A stretch of DNA of 64,000 bases, taken from contig NZ_MLGE02000013.1 in the NCBI RefSeq assembly GCF_001792775.2, positions 19,494 to 83,493 of the forward strand, read 5' to 3'. Positions 1 to 9,583 of the stretch are shown here, piece by piece; positions within the stretch are counted from its first letter, which is position 1; every line of letters begins with the position of its first letter. Under the pieces are notes generated by a model. It was not told the DNA's origin, ran no database searches, and was given only the letters and a program-made list of their open reading frames with translations. Source of the DNA: Staphylococcus pseudintermedius. GTDB lineage: Bacteria; Bacillota; Bacilli; Staphylococcales; Staphylococcaceae. Made by a program: the position numbers and the translations under genes.

Positions 1-1278
1 CAACATTAACATTTCGTTCATTGTCGATGGCGCTTCAACAAAATACATAGACGCCTCAGATTGTAAATAATTTTGATGCTTTTGCGCAAATGTAAAGTGT
101 CCGGCATGTCCCAGTTCATGTGCTAGGACGAAAGCTTCAGTCATTTTACCTGTCCACGAAATAAAGATGTAGCTATGAGATGCATAAGGGCTTGCACAAT
201 AAGCACCTGTTTCTTTCCCTTTGTTTTGCGGGAAGTCAATCCAACGTGCATCATACGCTTGGTGTAACATGTCGACGTATTCTGAACCTAATACGTCTAA
301 TGCACCAAAGATGTATTTTTTCGACTCTTCAATTGTAATTTCTGGTTCAAAAGTAGGGTCGATAGAGATTTTTAAGTCTTCAAATTTGAGTTCATCTAAA
401 CCGTTTGCTTGTTGAACAAGTTTCGCATATTTGCGCATAATTGGTGCTAAATCAGACATAATTAAATCAATTTGGCGGTGATACATATCCAAAGTAACAT
501 CTTGTTCTTCCAATAAATATTCAATCACAGAATCATAACCACGCAAGTCAGCCTCAAGTTTTTCACGTTGCACTTGCGCATTATACACTGCAGCAGTCGT
601 ATGTTCATACTTTTTAAGGGTATCGCTAAAATGACGGAAACTTGCACGACGAAGCGCTGTATCGTCATGATCTTCGTAATAACCTTCAAATGTCGTATAA
701 TCCATGTCATACGTTAGACCATTGACTTCAAATGTTCCGAAATCAATATCTAACATTTTCGTCACGCCATAAATATCATATGGCACATCTAATGCTGTTG
801 ACATACTCGCAAGTGCTTCTTCAGCTTTAGGGTGCAATTGATGCGGTTTTTTCTTTTGTAGTTGTGTTAAATAATAACTGTAATCTAACTCTGAAATCGC
901 TTGTTGCATCACAGCATCATCAAGATTTAATAGTTCTGACTCTACAAATGTCAATTGGCTTAAAACTTTGCCATATTGTGTAGAAAATAGGGCGTTTAAA
1001 CGTTGTCTTTCAGCATCAGACGTATCGACGCTATGTAAAAGTTCCGCGTAATTACCCGCACGTTCTAATTCAACGAGCAATTGCGCATATGTATTTAAAC
1101 CTTTTTCAAGATTTTCAACGGTATTGAGTTGGTTTTCGTATTGCACTTTAAATGCTTGAGCTTCTTGCGGCAATGATTTCAGCGCTTGTTCATAACTTTC
1201 TGGATTAGGATATAAATCAGTCAAATCCCAAGTTTCTACTCTAGCAACTTCTGAACGATGTGGTAGTTTTTGTGACAT
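1..1278 (-). CDS. pepF: Oligoendopeptidase F (M3 family), 3' end cut by window
   Basis: Cytoplasmic zinc metallopeptidase of family M3 that degrades short peptides (family knowledge). The frame is open from the ATG at 1278 to the window edge, giving 426 codons. PepF proteins are usually about 600 residues, so roughly the last third lies outside. The zinc motif HELGH is at residues 387-391 (bases 106-120). The start is supported by an AAGGAGG ribosome site 7 bases upstream. It is divergent from the small membrane gene at 1410. Confidence 0.93.
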   Translation of the reverse strand, partial: MSQKLPHRSEVARVETWDLTDLYPNPESYEQALKSLPQEAQAFKVQYENQLNTVENLEKGLNTYAQLLVELERAGNYAELLHSVDTSDAERQRLNALFSTQYGKVLSQLTFVESELLNLDDAVMQQAISELDYSYYLTQLQKKKPHQLHPKAEEALASMSTALDVPYDIYGVTKMLDIDFGTFEVNGLTYDMDYTTFEGYYEDHDDTALRRASFRHFSDTLKKYEHTTAAVYNAQVQREKLEADLRGYDSVIEYLLEEQDVTLDMYHRQIDLIMSDLAPIMRKYAKLVQQANGLDELKFEDLKISIDPTFEPEITIEESKKYIFGALDVLGSEYVDMLHQAYDARWIDFPQNKGKETGAYCASPYASHSYIFISWTGKMTEAFVLAHELGHAGHFTFAQKHQNYLQSEASMYFVEAPSTMNEMLML

Positions 1279-1409
1279 AATAAAACCTCCTTAGAAAATA
1301 TATTAATTCCATTATAACGTTTTTTAACATCTTTTTGCATGTGAAATCATTACACCAGCCATTAAAAATCTAGTATAATGAAGGCTAAATACAAAAAGGA
1401 GGTTCATAC

Positions 1410-1733
1410 ATGGCCATTTTAGACATGCCAAACTATATTTGGATTACACTTCTCATTATGGTTGTTTTAACATTGTTTTGTACACTTGTCCTTAACAAAT
1501 GGTTCTTTACAGCAATCATCATGTTCATTGTGCTTGGTGCTTTAGCATTCATTTTGCCAAACTTTAAACCGATTCGTTATGAACCTTTATTAGGGTATGC
1601 TGCGTTTGTCGCAATATTGAGTTTAATTTTAAGCTTTATTTTATGGTTTATTACACGTGACTGGCGCAAAAAACGACAAATGAAAAAGTATGAGAAAGAA
1701 CGCGCACGCTTTGAACAACAACATCGTTCATAA
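1410..1733 (+). CDS. Small membrane protein of unknown function, 107 aa
   Basis: Function not recognised. The protein has about three hydrophobic segments (roughly residues 10-32, 34-52 and 60-85) and ends in a highly basic tail rich in K, R and E, probably cytoplasmic. An AAGGAGG site sits 8 bases before the ATG, and a terminator follows directly, so it is a monocistronic gene. It is divergent from pepF. Confidence is good that it is a real gene; no function is implied. Confidence 0.75.
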   Translation: MAILDMPNYIWITLLIMVVLTLFCTLVLNKWFFTAIIMFIVLGALAFILPNFKPIRYEPLLGYAAFVAILSLILSFILWFITRDWRKKRQMKKYEKERARFEQQHRS

Positions 1734-1740
1734 TGATAAC

Positions 1741-1775
1741 GAACCCAGTGATATACACAAGTCATTGGGTTTTTG
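1741..1775 (+). terminator. Intrinsic terminator after the 107-aa membrane protein
   Basis: AACCCAGTGA pairs with TCATTGGGTT across a 9-10 base loop and is followed by a T run. Confidence 0.8.
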
Positions 1776-2283
<508 letters not shown>

Positions 2284-2332
2284 AAATAAAAAGCCAGTCG
2301 CTTTGCATTACACAAAGTACGGGCTTTTTATC
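2284..2332 (-). terminator. Terminator after femB
   Basis: On the minus strand AAAAAGCC...ACTTTG pairs with CAAAG...GGCTTTTT and is followed by T-rich sequence. The symmetric A and T runs could let it work in both directions. Confidence 0.8.
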
Positions 2333-2338
2333 GTTTGT

Positions 2339-3598
2339 TTACCGTTTAATTTTTGAGCGCAATCGATTTAACACATCAAATACGAAATATTTTACTTTAT
2401 GAATTGGTTTATAGAAGTCTCCAACGAGCTCTTCAATTTGTACACCGAATCCACGTTTAAAGCGATACACACCATAGTCTTCACTATTCTCAGTGAAATC
2501 GCCTGATACGCCATAAAAGTTATAACGCTCATAACCATGGTCAAAGCAATAATTAATCATAAACCAATGCATCGCGTAAGGTCCCATAAAGTGATTGTAT
2601 TTCTCACTTGAACCGCCAGAGAAGTAATTAATTTCATACGCATTCGCAAAATAAACACCTGCTGCTAAGTTTAAAACAGAGCCGTCCGTTTTACGCAATT
2701 CGCTAGCTTTTAACATCTCTTGTTGATCATGGTCGATTTGTTTATCTAATTCCGCAATTTTCTTAATTTGCTTATCCGACTTGTTTTCATTCGCCATCAT
2801 TTGGTCACGGCGTGTTTCTTTGTCATTTAAACTTTCTTGCAACGACGTAATATACTCATCTAGATCAATATATGCTAATGGTACGAGCGCTTTATGACCA
2901 TATGTGTTGATAAAGTTTTTAAAGTATTCGTCCGTTTTAGACACAAAACCTGCACGTTCTTCAGTTTCGCGATATAACTCTAAAAATTGATCAAATTCAT
3001 CCACTTCAAGAAATCTTACTTTCACGCCAAAATTCGTCGCTTTATTAATATTACGTTTGCGCTGGCTATCGAATTGCTTCTTCAACGTTTGTGGTGTATG
3101 ACCTTTTAAATCCAATACACCCATCCATCTCACTTGACTTGACGTATCATAGGATGTTGTAAAACCATGATGACGGTAACCGTGTGACTTAAATAGCTGT
3201 ACTAGCTTATCGTTAGGCATTTTGTCGCCCATGGGATGAATGTCTTTATCATACACTTGATAAATCCAATACGGGTCCATTTTGACATATAAACATTTAT
3301 TTCTATTTAAATATTGGTCTAATTCCTTTAAATAAAAATCGGCTAATCCCAAATCGCTATAATCCATGACCGGACCACGATTTGAATAATATACATAACT
3401 TCCTGCTGTTGGAATTTTGGAAAATAAGCTCGCTGCTAAAACTTGGTTGTTGTCATCTTTCACGCCTAACAGTACCACTTGAAAATCGTCTGCTTCTCGT
3501 GTTGCAATATTTTCTTTTACCTGAAAATAATGACTTTCTAATGCAGGATTTTGAACAAATTGGTCGTATTCTTCAACTGTCAATTCTGTAAATTTCAT
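2339..3598 (-). CDS. femB: FemB, pentaglycine bridge glycyltransferase
   Basis: FemB adds glycines 4 and 5 of the staphylococcal pentaglycine interpeptide bridge on lipid II, using glycyl-tRNA, at the inner face of the membrane (family knowledge). The protein (419 aa) shows the FemABX pattern: two GNAT-like halves and a central Lys/Glu-rich coiled-coil arm around residues 235-300. A GTG lies 24 bases upstream, but the ATG at 3598 is preferred because AGAAGGGG sits 10 bases before it and the protein then begins MKFTEL like FemA. It follows femA by 29 bases in one operon and ends at a terminator. Confidence 0.95.
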   Translation of the reverse strand: MKFTELTVEEYDQFVQNPALESHYFQVKENIATREADDFQVVLLGVKDDNNQVLAASLFSKIPTAGSYVYYSNRGPVMDYSDLGLADFYLKELDQYLNRNKCLYVKMDPYWIYQVYDKDIHPMGDKMPNDKLVQLFKSHGYRHHGFTTSYDTSSQVRWMGVLDLKGHTPQTLKKQFDSQRKRNINKATNFGVKVRFLEVDEFDQFLELYRETEERAGFVSKTDEYFKNFINTYGHKALVPLAYIDLDEYITSLQESLNDKETRRDQMMANENKSDKQIKKIAELDKQIDHDQQEMLKASELRKTDGSVLNLAAGVYFANAYEINYFSGGSSEKYNHFMGPYAMHWFMINYCFDHGYERYNFYGVSGDFTENSEDYGVYRFKRGFGVQIEELVGDFYKPIHKVKYFVFDVLNRLRSKIKR

Positions 3599-3627
3599 AC
3601 CAATAAATCCCCTTCTCTTCACTCATC

Positions 3628-4893
3628 TTATCTTTTAATCTTCTCTTTAAGCTGTTTTAACGTCGTATAAATCTTATAGACCGGTTTTCGAACGGGTTTA
3701 ATAAAATCACCTACGTACTCAATGACATCTGCGTTATAACCTTTTTTAAATTTGACCACGCCAGCATCTTCCGCATCTTCAGTAAAGTGTCCACTAATGC
3801 CATAAAAGTTGTAACGTGGAATATGGTGTTCAATTGCGTAGTTAATCATTTCCCATTGAATGGCATAGCTTCCTGCAAAATGACGGAATTCATTTGCTGT
3901 GCCACCCGCATAATACACGACTTCAAACGGATTAATAATAAAGAAACCTGCTGATATCGGTAACGTGTCACCATGTTTCGCTTGTAATTGCTCCGCTTCT
4001 TGAATTTTAGCTTGATTCGCTTCTAACTGTTGCATTAAATTGTTCTTTTTATTCAATGATTTTTGGTTATCTGGGCGTTTCTCAAGTTCTTTTTCAGTTT
4101 TAGCAATTTGTTTATGGAAATCTTGCTCTTCAGATTTTAGCTCTGGTATATACGTTGTAAAATCGATGTAAGCTAAAGGTACGAGTACACGATCTTTATA
4201 GTGTTTGAGGCGGTGATAGTAAAAATCATCTTCACGGTCCACAAAGTCTTTTGTTTCCGACGTCTCTTCCATGAACGAACGGAAAATATGTAACTCATTT
4301 TCATCCAAAAAGCGCACTTTCACACCATTTTTTTGCACTTTTTTCGTATTACGCTTTCTCAAACTATCCATATTGTTCAGTATATCTTTCGTCGTTTTAC
4401 CTTCAACATCTAATACAGAATGGAACCGAATTTGTCTCACTGTATCAAATCCCGTTGTAAAACCTTCGTGTTCAAAGCCGAGTTGTGTCATTTTGTCAAA
4501 GAACCAATCATTTTGGAATCGTTCAATCACTTCGCCATCATGATTGCGTTTTAACATTGGCAAGTATGGGTCGACTCTGACATATAACGCATTGTATTTT
4601 TTAACATATTTTGCGAGTTCATTAAAAAAGAAATGAACGAGTTCTTGATTTTCATAATCCATCACAGGACCACGGTTCGTATAAAAGTATTTGAACACTT
4701 TCATGACGGGTACTGCAGTTAATAAACAAGCGGCTAATACTTGGTTATGATTATCTTTAATACCAACGAGATGTGTTTCGACACCTTCTGCCACCTTCAG
4801 CTCGTAGTTCCCTACCATTTGTGTAAAATGGCTGTATGGCATACTATCTGTGAACGCACCGAATTCTGCCGTCGTTAAATTTGTAAACTTCAT
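3628..4893 (-). CDS. femA: FemA, pentaglycine bridge glycyltransferase
   Basis: FemA adds glycines 2 and 3 to the lipid II-linked bridge; its loss sensitises staphylococci to beta-lactams and alters lysostaphin response (family knowledge). 421 aa, typical length. It begins MKFTNLT, has two GNAT-like lobes, and a helical hairpin rich in K, E and Q at about residues 245-305. AATAGGAGT precedes the ATG. First gene of a femA-femB operon. In S. aureus the trp operon lies upstream; here the neighbour is an M42 peptidase gene. Confidence 0.96.
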   Translation of the reverse strand: MKFTNLTTAEFGAFTDSMPYSHFTQMVGNYELKVAEGVETHLVGIKDNHNQVLAACLLTAVPVMKVFKYFYTNRGPVMDYENQELVHFFFNELAKYVKKYNALYVRVDPYLPMLKRNHDGEVIERFQNDWFFDKMTQLGFEHEGFTTGFDTVRQIRFHSVLDVEGKTTKDILNNMDSLRKRNTKKVQKNGVKVRFLDENELHIFRSFMEETSETKDFVDREDDFYYHRLKHYKDRVLVPLAYIDFTTYIPELKSEEQDFHKQIAKTEKELEKRPDNQKSLNKKNNLMQQLEANQAKIQEAEQLQAKHGDTLPISAGFFIINPFEVVYYAGGTANEFRHFAGSYAIQWEMINYAIEHHIPRYNFYGISGHFTEDAEDAGVVKFKKGYNADVIEYVGDFIKPVRKPVYKIYTTLKQLKEKIKR

Positions 4894-5067
4894 TTTTAAT
4901 ACTCCTATTTCTCTTTATATCTTTTAGCGATATTACATTTCTGATATACCCTTATTAAATTATCTTAAAAAGACATACAATCTTTTTCATTTCCCTCATA
5001 AACACCCTTATAGTCTTTCTACATTTTAACGTATTGTGTAACAATTCGCCAACAAGACGTGGTACGA

Positions 5068-6102
5068 CTACAGTAATTTCGAAAAACAATAGGCCTCTAA
5101 TAATGCTTGTGCTGCTTTAATCGAATCCAAATGCGTCCGTTCCATTGCATGAGAAGACTCAATACCTGCACCGAAAAGGCCGTGCTTTACATCTGCACCT
5201 GCTTTTAACGCCGCTGAAGCATCTGAGGCATAGAATGGGTAGAGATCCACTTTATAAGGGATATTGTGTTTCTGACATAACGATACGAGATGATGGCGTA
5301 GTTGTTTATGATACGGTCCTGAGGCATCTTGTGCACAAATCGACACCGTATATTCATCGGACGCTTGACCATCCCCTAATGCACCCATATCAAATGCTAT
5401 AAACTCAACAACTTTTGGGTCAATATTTGAATTTGCGCCATAACCAATTTCTTCATTATTCGAAATATAAAACTGAATCGTATGCGGTAAACGGTCCTCA
5501 CGATGACGATACTGTTTTAAAAATTCGATAATAATCGCAACACTGACTTTATCATCTAAATGACGCGACTTAATAAAACCTGAAGCTGTCACTTCTGTAC
5601 GTGGATCAAAGCTTACAAAATCACCTACATCAATACCTAGCTCACGCGTTTCATCGGCTGACGTCACTTTCTCATCAATGCGGACTTCAATATGCTCTTG
5701 ATTACGTGGAATTTCATGGTTATTCGCATAAACGTGTGGCGACGTTTCATGCAATAGTATTGTCCCTCGGTACGTCTGACCTGTTGTTGTTTCAATCGTA
5801 CAGTATTCACCTTCAATTGCGTTGTAACGGAAACCACCAATTAACGCTAATCGAAGACGTCCATTATCTAAAATTTCTTTGACCATTGCGCCTAATGTAT
5901 CTACATGCGCCGTAATACATTTTTTCTCTGTATCATCGTCGCCTTTTACTTCAATCAATAAGCCGCCCTTCCTCGTTAACTGTGTGTTATAACCATAAGC
6001 CTCCACGGTTTGCTGTACATACGCTATCGCACGGTCCGCGTTACCTGATGGACTATTAATCGCAGTTAGAGCTGTTAAAGTTTCAATCACAGATTCATTC
6101 AT
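5068..6102 (-). CDS. M42 family metallo-aminopeptidase
   Basis: Predicted cytoplasmic dinuclear metal aminopeptidase (glutamyl/deblocking aminopeptidase or endoglucanase M-like family). All expected metal and catalytic residues are present: H66 and D68 in AHVD, bridging D183 in HLDD, the catalytic Glu pair E217-E218 in NNEEIG, D238, and H318 in SSHAM. Length (344 aa) is normal for M42. AGGGAGGA lies before the ATG. Divergent from tyrA; femA follows 174 bases downstream with no clear terminator between, so some read-through is possible. Confidence 0.9.
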   Translation of the reverse strand: MNESVIETLTALTAINSPSGNADRAIAYVQQTVEAYGYNTQLTRKGGLLIEVKGDDDTEKKCITAHVDTLGAMVKEILDNGRLRLALIGGFRYNAIEGEYCTIETTTGQTYRGTILLHETSPHVYANNHEIPRNQEHIEVRIDEKVTSADETRELGIDVGDFVSFDPRTEVTASGFIKSRHLDDKVSVAIIIEFLKQYRHREDRLPHTIQFYISNNEEIGYGANSNIDPKVVEFIAFDMGALGDGQASDEYTVSICAQDASGPYHKQLRHHLVSLCQKHNIPYKVDLYPFYASDASAALKAGADVKHGLFGAGIESSHAMERTHLDSIKAAQALLEAYCFSKLL

Positions 6103-6244
6103 TGATATGTCCTCCCTTGCCTCTTTGTTTCTATTGTACCGATGATTCTATAAAATCTCACGTATTCATATAAGTACTATTGCAATTAAACGCGTTAAAA
6201 TGTTAAACTATGGCATATTTAATAAAAATAGAGGCGGTGTTAAC

Positions 6245-7336
6245 GTGACCCACGTGTTTTTTGTTGGTTTAGGCTTAATAGGAGGCAGTTTAGCAAGTAA
6301 TATTCAATATTTTCATCCAGACATCACGATTTCAGCTTATGATGCACATTACGAACAATTAGAACGTGCCGTATCCATTGGCATTATCGATCAAGCATCT
6401 GCAGATTACGAATCGACTTTACAAGAAGCAGATATCGTTATCTTTGCAACACCTGTACAAACGACAGTGCAATATTTAAGCCAGCTTCCTCAAATGAAAA
6501 CGAAATCTGGTTTAATTGTTACAGATACAGGGAGTACAAAATCTACTATTCAAGCATTTGAAAAGGAATTACTCTCGGCTGACATCCATCTTATCGGTGG
6601 GCATCCCATGGCAGGCAGTCATAAATCCGGTGTTCTGAATGCAAAAAAACATCTCTTTGAAAATGCCTACTATATCCTTGTTCATCAGTTAACAGAAAAC
6701 CAAGAGGCCGCGCAACGTATTGAACATTTGCTTGCACCGACTCGCGCGCGTTTTATTCATTTAACTGCTGATGAACATGACCAAATTACAGGGGTTGTCA
6801 GCCATGTCCCTCATCTCATTGCTTCGAGTCTTGTACATTTAAATGCTTTTTACGCAGCGGACGTGCCATTAATTCAAGACTTAGCTGCAGGAGGCTTTAG
6901 AGATATTACACGTGTTGCAAGTAGTAACCCTGAGATGTGGCGCGACATATCCATTGAAAATAAAGCGCATATCGTTTCATCATTGAAGCAACTACAACAA
7001 CAGCTTACTGAAACCGTGGATATGCTTGAACAAGGGCACGAGGAGGCGTTATATCAATTTTTCGACCAAGCTAAAACGTACCGTGATGGCCTACCTATTC
7101 GAGGTAAAGGTGCAATGCAAAGCACGTATGATCTTTACGTAGATATTCCTGATAAACCGGGGATGATTTCGAAAGTGACTGAAATATTAAGTCAGCATCA
7201 AATTTCTATACGGAACCTTCGAATTTTAGAAGTGCGTGAGGATATTTACGGTGCTTTACGTATTAGCTTTAAAAAGGCTGAAGACCGCGACGCAGCGATG
7301 ACCGCGCTTTCTGATTTTGATACGTATTTAAGTTAA
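6245..7336 (+). CDS. tyrA: Prephenate dehydrogenase with C-terminal ACT domain
   Basis: Catalyses NAD-dependent oxidative decarboxylation of prephenate to 4-hydroxyphenylpyruvate in tyrosine synthesis. The N-terminus has the Rossmann motif GLGLIGGS, then the helical dimerisation domain containing GHPMAGS, and an ACT domain at about residues 295-363 (YDLYVDIPDKPGM), which usually senses tyrosine. I chose the GTG at 6245 because GAGGCGG lies 7 bases before it and the protein then starts just ahead of the nucleotide-binding strand; an in-frame ATG at 6200 has no ribosome site. Monocistronic and convergent with the Y-family polymerase gene. Confidence 0.93.
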   Translation: MTHVFFVGLGLIGGSLASNIQYFHPDITISAYDAHYEQLERAVSIGIIDQASADYESTLQEADIVIFATPVQTTVQYLSQLPQMKTKSGLIVTDTGSTKSTIQAFEKELLSADIHLIGGHPMAGSHKSGVLNAKKHLFENAYYILVHQLTENQEAAQRIEHLLAPTRARFIHLTADEHDQITGVVSHVPHLIASSLVHLNAFYAADVPLIQDLAAGGFRDITRVASSNPEMWRDISIENKAHIVSSLKQLQQQLTETVDMLEQGHEEALYQFFDQAKTYRDGLPIRGKGAMQSTYDLYVDIPDKPGMISKVTEILSQHQISIRNLRILEVREDIYGALRISFKKAEDRDAAMTALSDFDTYLS

Positions 7337-7346
7337 CGTCCCACGG

Positions 7347-7415
7347 TGGTATATGCACATTAGGCCTGAACTATTATCTCCAAGCCTAATGTGATACCAT
7401 AACGGGGCTTTTTAC
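7347..7415. terminator. Hairpin between convergent tyrA and Y-family polymerase genes
   Basis: CACATTAGGC pairs with GCCTAATGTG, extended outside by TGGTAT/ATACCA with a small bulge, and a T run follows on the plus strand. It overlaps the last codon of the convergent gene and probably stops tyrA transcription. Confidence 0.7.
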
Positions 7416-8674
7416 ATCTGATGCCCTGCCATTAATCCTAAACGACCGTATTTGGTACCCGCTTCAGTCAAGGAAATCGCTTTTGATACGACGCCTTTTC
7501 CATATTTGGTTTGTAACGCATCAATCGTTTTCGCCAACTTCTCTTGACGCAGTCGTTGAAATTCATCCGTAAACAAATCTAGATTGCGTTCGTTTTCATT
7601 CATCAATTGTGTAAGTGATACACTGAGCGTCCGATACAACGCTCCTTGATCACAATGCATGTCCGCTAAACGCTTCACTTCTTTATAAATGTCTTGATCT
7701 AAATTTGTTCCTGTATGTAACGTATACTGCTTCGTCACATGGCCGCCCTCTTTGTAACCCATAGAAAAATGAATCGTTCGTGCAATTTGCTGACGCGCTC
7801 TCAAACGTTGTGCCACATCTTCAATCAATTCTTGCATGACGACATGTGCTTCACGATACGTATAATCACGTAGCAAAATTTGACTTTTACATATCGAAGG
7901 ATTAATGATTTGATACGCCTCATTCATCCGACTTTGATCTATCCCGTGTGCATGTAGATGCCAATCCACCCCTAAAATACCGAAGTCCCGCTTCAAATAT
8001 TCATATGGATAGTGTGCCAGTTGTCCAATTTTAAATATCCCTCTTTGATTTAATTTCTTCTCTGTCTTTTTACCAATACCCCAAAACGAACTGAGCGGCG
8101 TAATTTCCCACACTTTGTCAGGTACATCTTGATAACGCCATTCCGCAATATCATCCGGATGTTTTTTCGCCTCATGATCCAGTGCTAATTTACTGAGCAA
8201 CATATTCGAGCCAATCCCTATCGCGCAATGCACTTTCGTTTCATCATAAATTTCTTTAATCAGACGCTCACAAAACGTATGTAACGTCGTATTGAAGTGA
8301 TAATAACTCTTTGTCACATCCATAAAGAACTCATCAATGCTGTACTGATGTAAATCTTCAGGCGGCACATAGCGGAGTGCAATTTCAGAAATTTTAAGCG
8401 ACACTTCCAAATAACGCCGCATACTCGGATTAATAATATAAATGTCATTATGATGTGGAATTTCAAACAAACGCGAACCTGTCTGAATCCCCATCGCTTT
8501 CAGAGAAGGTGTCGCAGCAAGTACAACAGACCCTTGCCTTTTCGTATCTGCAACGACTGCGAGTTTTGTCGTCAATGGATCGAGCCCTTTCTCAATACAA
8601 GACACACTCGCAAAAAAACTTTTTTGATCAATACATAGAATGTCCCTATCTTCTAATAAATGATAATCATACAT
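7412..8674 (-). CDS. Y-family (UmuC/UvrX-like) translesion DNA polymerase
   Basis: Error-prone lesion-bypass polymerase. The palm-domain acidic residues are present in DQKSFFASVSC (near residue 17) and SIDEFFMDV (near residue 115); helix-hairpin-helix and little-finger regions follow. At 420 aa it matches the UvrX/YqjW-type group and not DinB (about 350 aa). AAGGGTG precedes the ATG at 8674; a GTG one codon earlier is possible. The promoter TTGATT-N18-TATACT has a LexA box in its spacer and a second, weaker box upstream, so DNA damage should induce it (inference). The S. aureus gene at this locus is in the LexA regulon. Confidence 0.92.
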   Translation of the reverse strand: MYDYHLLEDRDILCIDQKSFFASVSCIEKGLDPLTTKLAVVADTKRQGSVVLAATPSLKAMGIQTGSRLFEIPHHNDIYIINPSMRRYLEVSLKISEIALRYVPPEDLHQYSIDEFFMDVTKSYYHFNTTLHTFCERLIKEIYDETKVHCAIGIGSNMLLSKLALDHEAKKHPDDIAEWRYQDVPDKVWEITPLSSFWGIGKKTEKKLNQRGIFKIGQLAHYPYEYLKRDFGILGVDWHLHAHGIDQSRMNEAYQIINPSICKSQILLRDYTYREAHVVMQELIEDVAQRLRARQQIARTIHFSMGYKEGGHVTKQYTLHTGTNLDQDIYKEVKRLADMHCDQGALYRTLSVSLTQLMNENERNLDLFTDEFQRLRQEKLAKTIDALQTKYGKGVVSKAISLTEAGTKYGRLGLMAGHQM

Positions 8675-8717
8675 CACATTTCACCCTTACTTATCAACCT
8701 GATGTTTTTAGTATACA

Positions 8718-8731
8718 CGAACAATTGTTCT
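8718..8731 (-). promoter_or_regulatory. LexA box 1, Y-family polymerase promoter
   Basis: CGAACAATTGTTCT fits the Gram-positive SOS core GAAC-N4-GTTC exactly and lies between the -35 (TTGATT) and -10 (TATACT) hexamers of the polymerase promoter. Confidence 0.85.
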
Positions 8732-8746
8732 ATAATCAAGTTAAAA

Positions 8747-8760
8747 CGAATGTACGTTCT
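8747..8760 (-). promoter_or_regulatory. LexA box 2 (degenerate), Y-family polymerase promoter
   Basis: CGAATGTACGTTCT differs from GAAC-N4-GTTC at one core base. It lies 15 bases upstream of the first box, which suggests cooperative or back-up binding. Confidence 0.6.
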
Positions 8761-8767
8761 GTTAATC

Positions 8768-8812
8768 ATAAAAAAAGGTAGCTACGGTTAATATAGGACC
8801 GCATCTACCTTA
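8768..8812 (-). terminator. Terminator after the Spo0M-like gene
   Basis: On the minus strand AAGGTAG...CGGT pairs with ACCG...CTACCTT and is followed by seven T. Confidence 0.85.
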
Positions 8813-8823
8813 AAGTCATGCCA

Positions 8824-9231
8824 TTAACGATGATATGGAATGACCGCTTCAGTTTCCTCATCAACGCCATAATCAATATAAACATGTGTATTGAGGTAAA
8901 CATGACTTTTATCAGATTTGAAATTCAATGTATCAGGGTGAAAATGAAATGGAATCTCTTTTTCTTCACCGACATCAATGATAAACGCTTCGTCTATCTC
9001 AAAGCGATTCAATTCATGCGAAATCGTTGTAAAATCACTCGTTTCATCATCATTCTCATATTTTTCAATCATCGTTAATACGATATGATTCACTTTTTGA
9101 TCACTTTGCCCTGCTTTTAAATGGATTGTTCCGGCAATCGCATCAGATACATCAAACGTTTGCTGTTCTAATCGAATAAACACTTTCATACCATTGATGC
9201 CTAGAGATGTTAATACGTTGTCAAAACCCAT
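8824..9231 (-). CDS. Spo0M-like arrestin-fold protein, short form
   Basis: Resembles the N-terminal half of the sporulation-control protein Spo0M family (arrestin-like beta-sandwich). The protein (135 aa) begins with a short hydrophobic stretch and continues in beta-rich sequence such as KVFIRLEQQTFDVSDAIAGT. Bacillus Spo0M is about 258 aa, so this is the half-length type seen in non-sporulating staphylococci. GGAGGGA lies before the ATG. Monocistronic with its own strong terminator. Function in staphylococci is unknown. Confidence 0.75.
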   Translation of the reverse strand: MGFDNVLTSLGINGMKVFIRLEQQTFDVSDAIAGTIHLKAGQSDQKVNHIVLTMIEKYENDDETSDFTTISHELNRFEIDEAFIIDVGEEKEIPFHFHPDTLNFKSDKSHVYLNTHVYIDYGVDEETEAVIPYHR

Positions 9232-9342
9232 AAAATCCCTCCATATTTCATTTCTTTACTCTTATCATACCGGGTAATGATTCTATCGTGCAACTATGAG
9301 GGAAAATGGTATAATATAGGTAAAGTATTAGGAGGTAGGAAC

Positions 9343-9528
9343 ATGCCAATAGTAACAGTTCAATTATTAGAGGGGCGCAGTGACGAACAATTAAAAAATT
9401 TAGTTAAAGAAGTGACAAATGCTGTGGAAAGTACAACCAATGCTGACCGTAGTGCAATTTCTGTAGTCATTCAAGAAATGAAAAAAGAACATTACGGTGT
9501 CGCTGGCGTACGTAAATCTGACCAATAA
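9343..9528 (+). CDS. 4-oxalocrotonate tautomerase family protein, 61 aa
   Basis: Small tautomerase of the 4-OT family. The Pro that follows the initiator Met (MPIVTVQLLEGR) is the catalytic base after Met removal. I placed the start at 9343 because AGGAGG lies 7 bases upstream and Pro must be exposed; the frame extends 22 codons further upstream but would destroy the active site. Family members act as small homo-oligomers; the substrate here is unknown. Confidence 0.9.
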   Translation: MPIVTVQLLEGRSDEQLKNLVKEVTNAVESTTNADRSAISVVIQEMKKEHYGVAGVRKSDQ

Positions 9529-9544
9529 AATCAAAGCACATACA

Positions 9545-9581
9545 AAACGAGCCTGAGCGAAACACTCAGACTCGTTTTATA
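9545..9581. terminator. Bidirectional terminator, tautomerase / msrR
   Basis: AAACGAG-CTGAG pairs with CTCAG-CTCGTTT, with A and T runs on both sides, between two convergent genes. Confidence 0.85.
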
Positions 9582-9583
9582 CT

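Noticed and set aside
3598..3622. GTG start for femB eight codons upstream
   Set aside because: It would place the good ribosome site AGAAGGGG inside the coding sequence; the ATG gives the normal FemB start.
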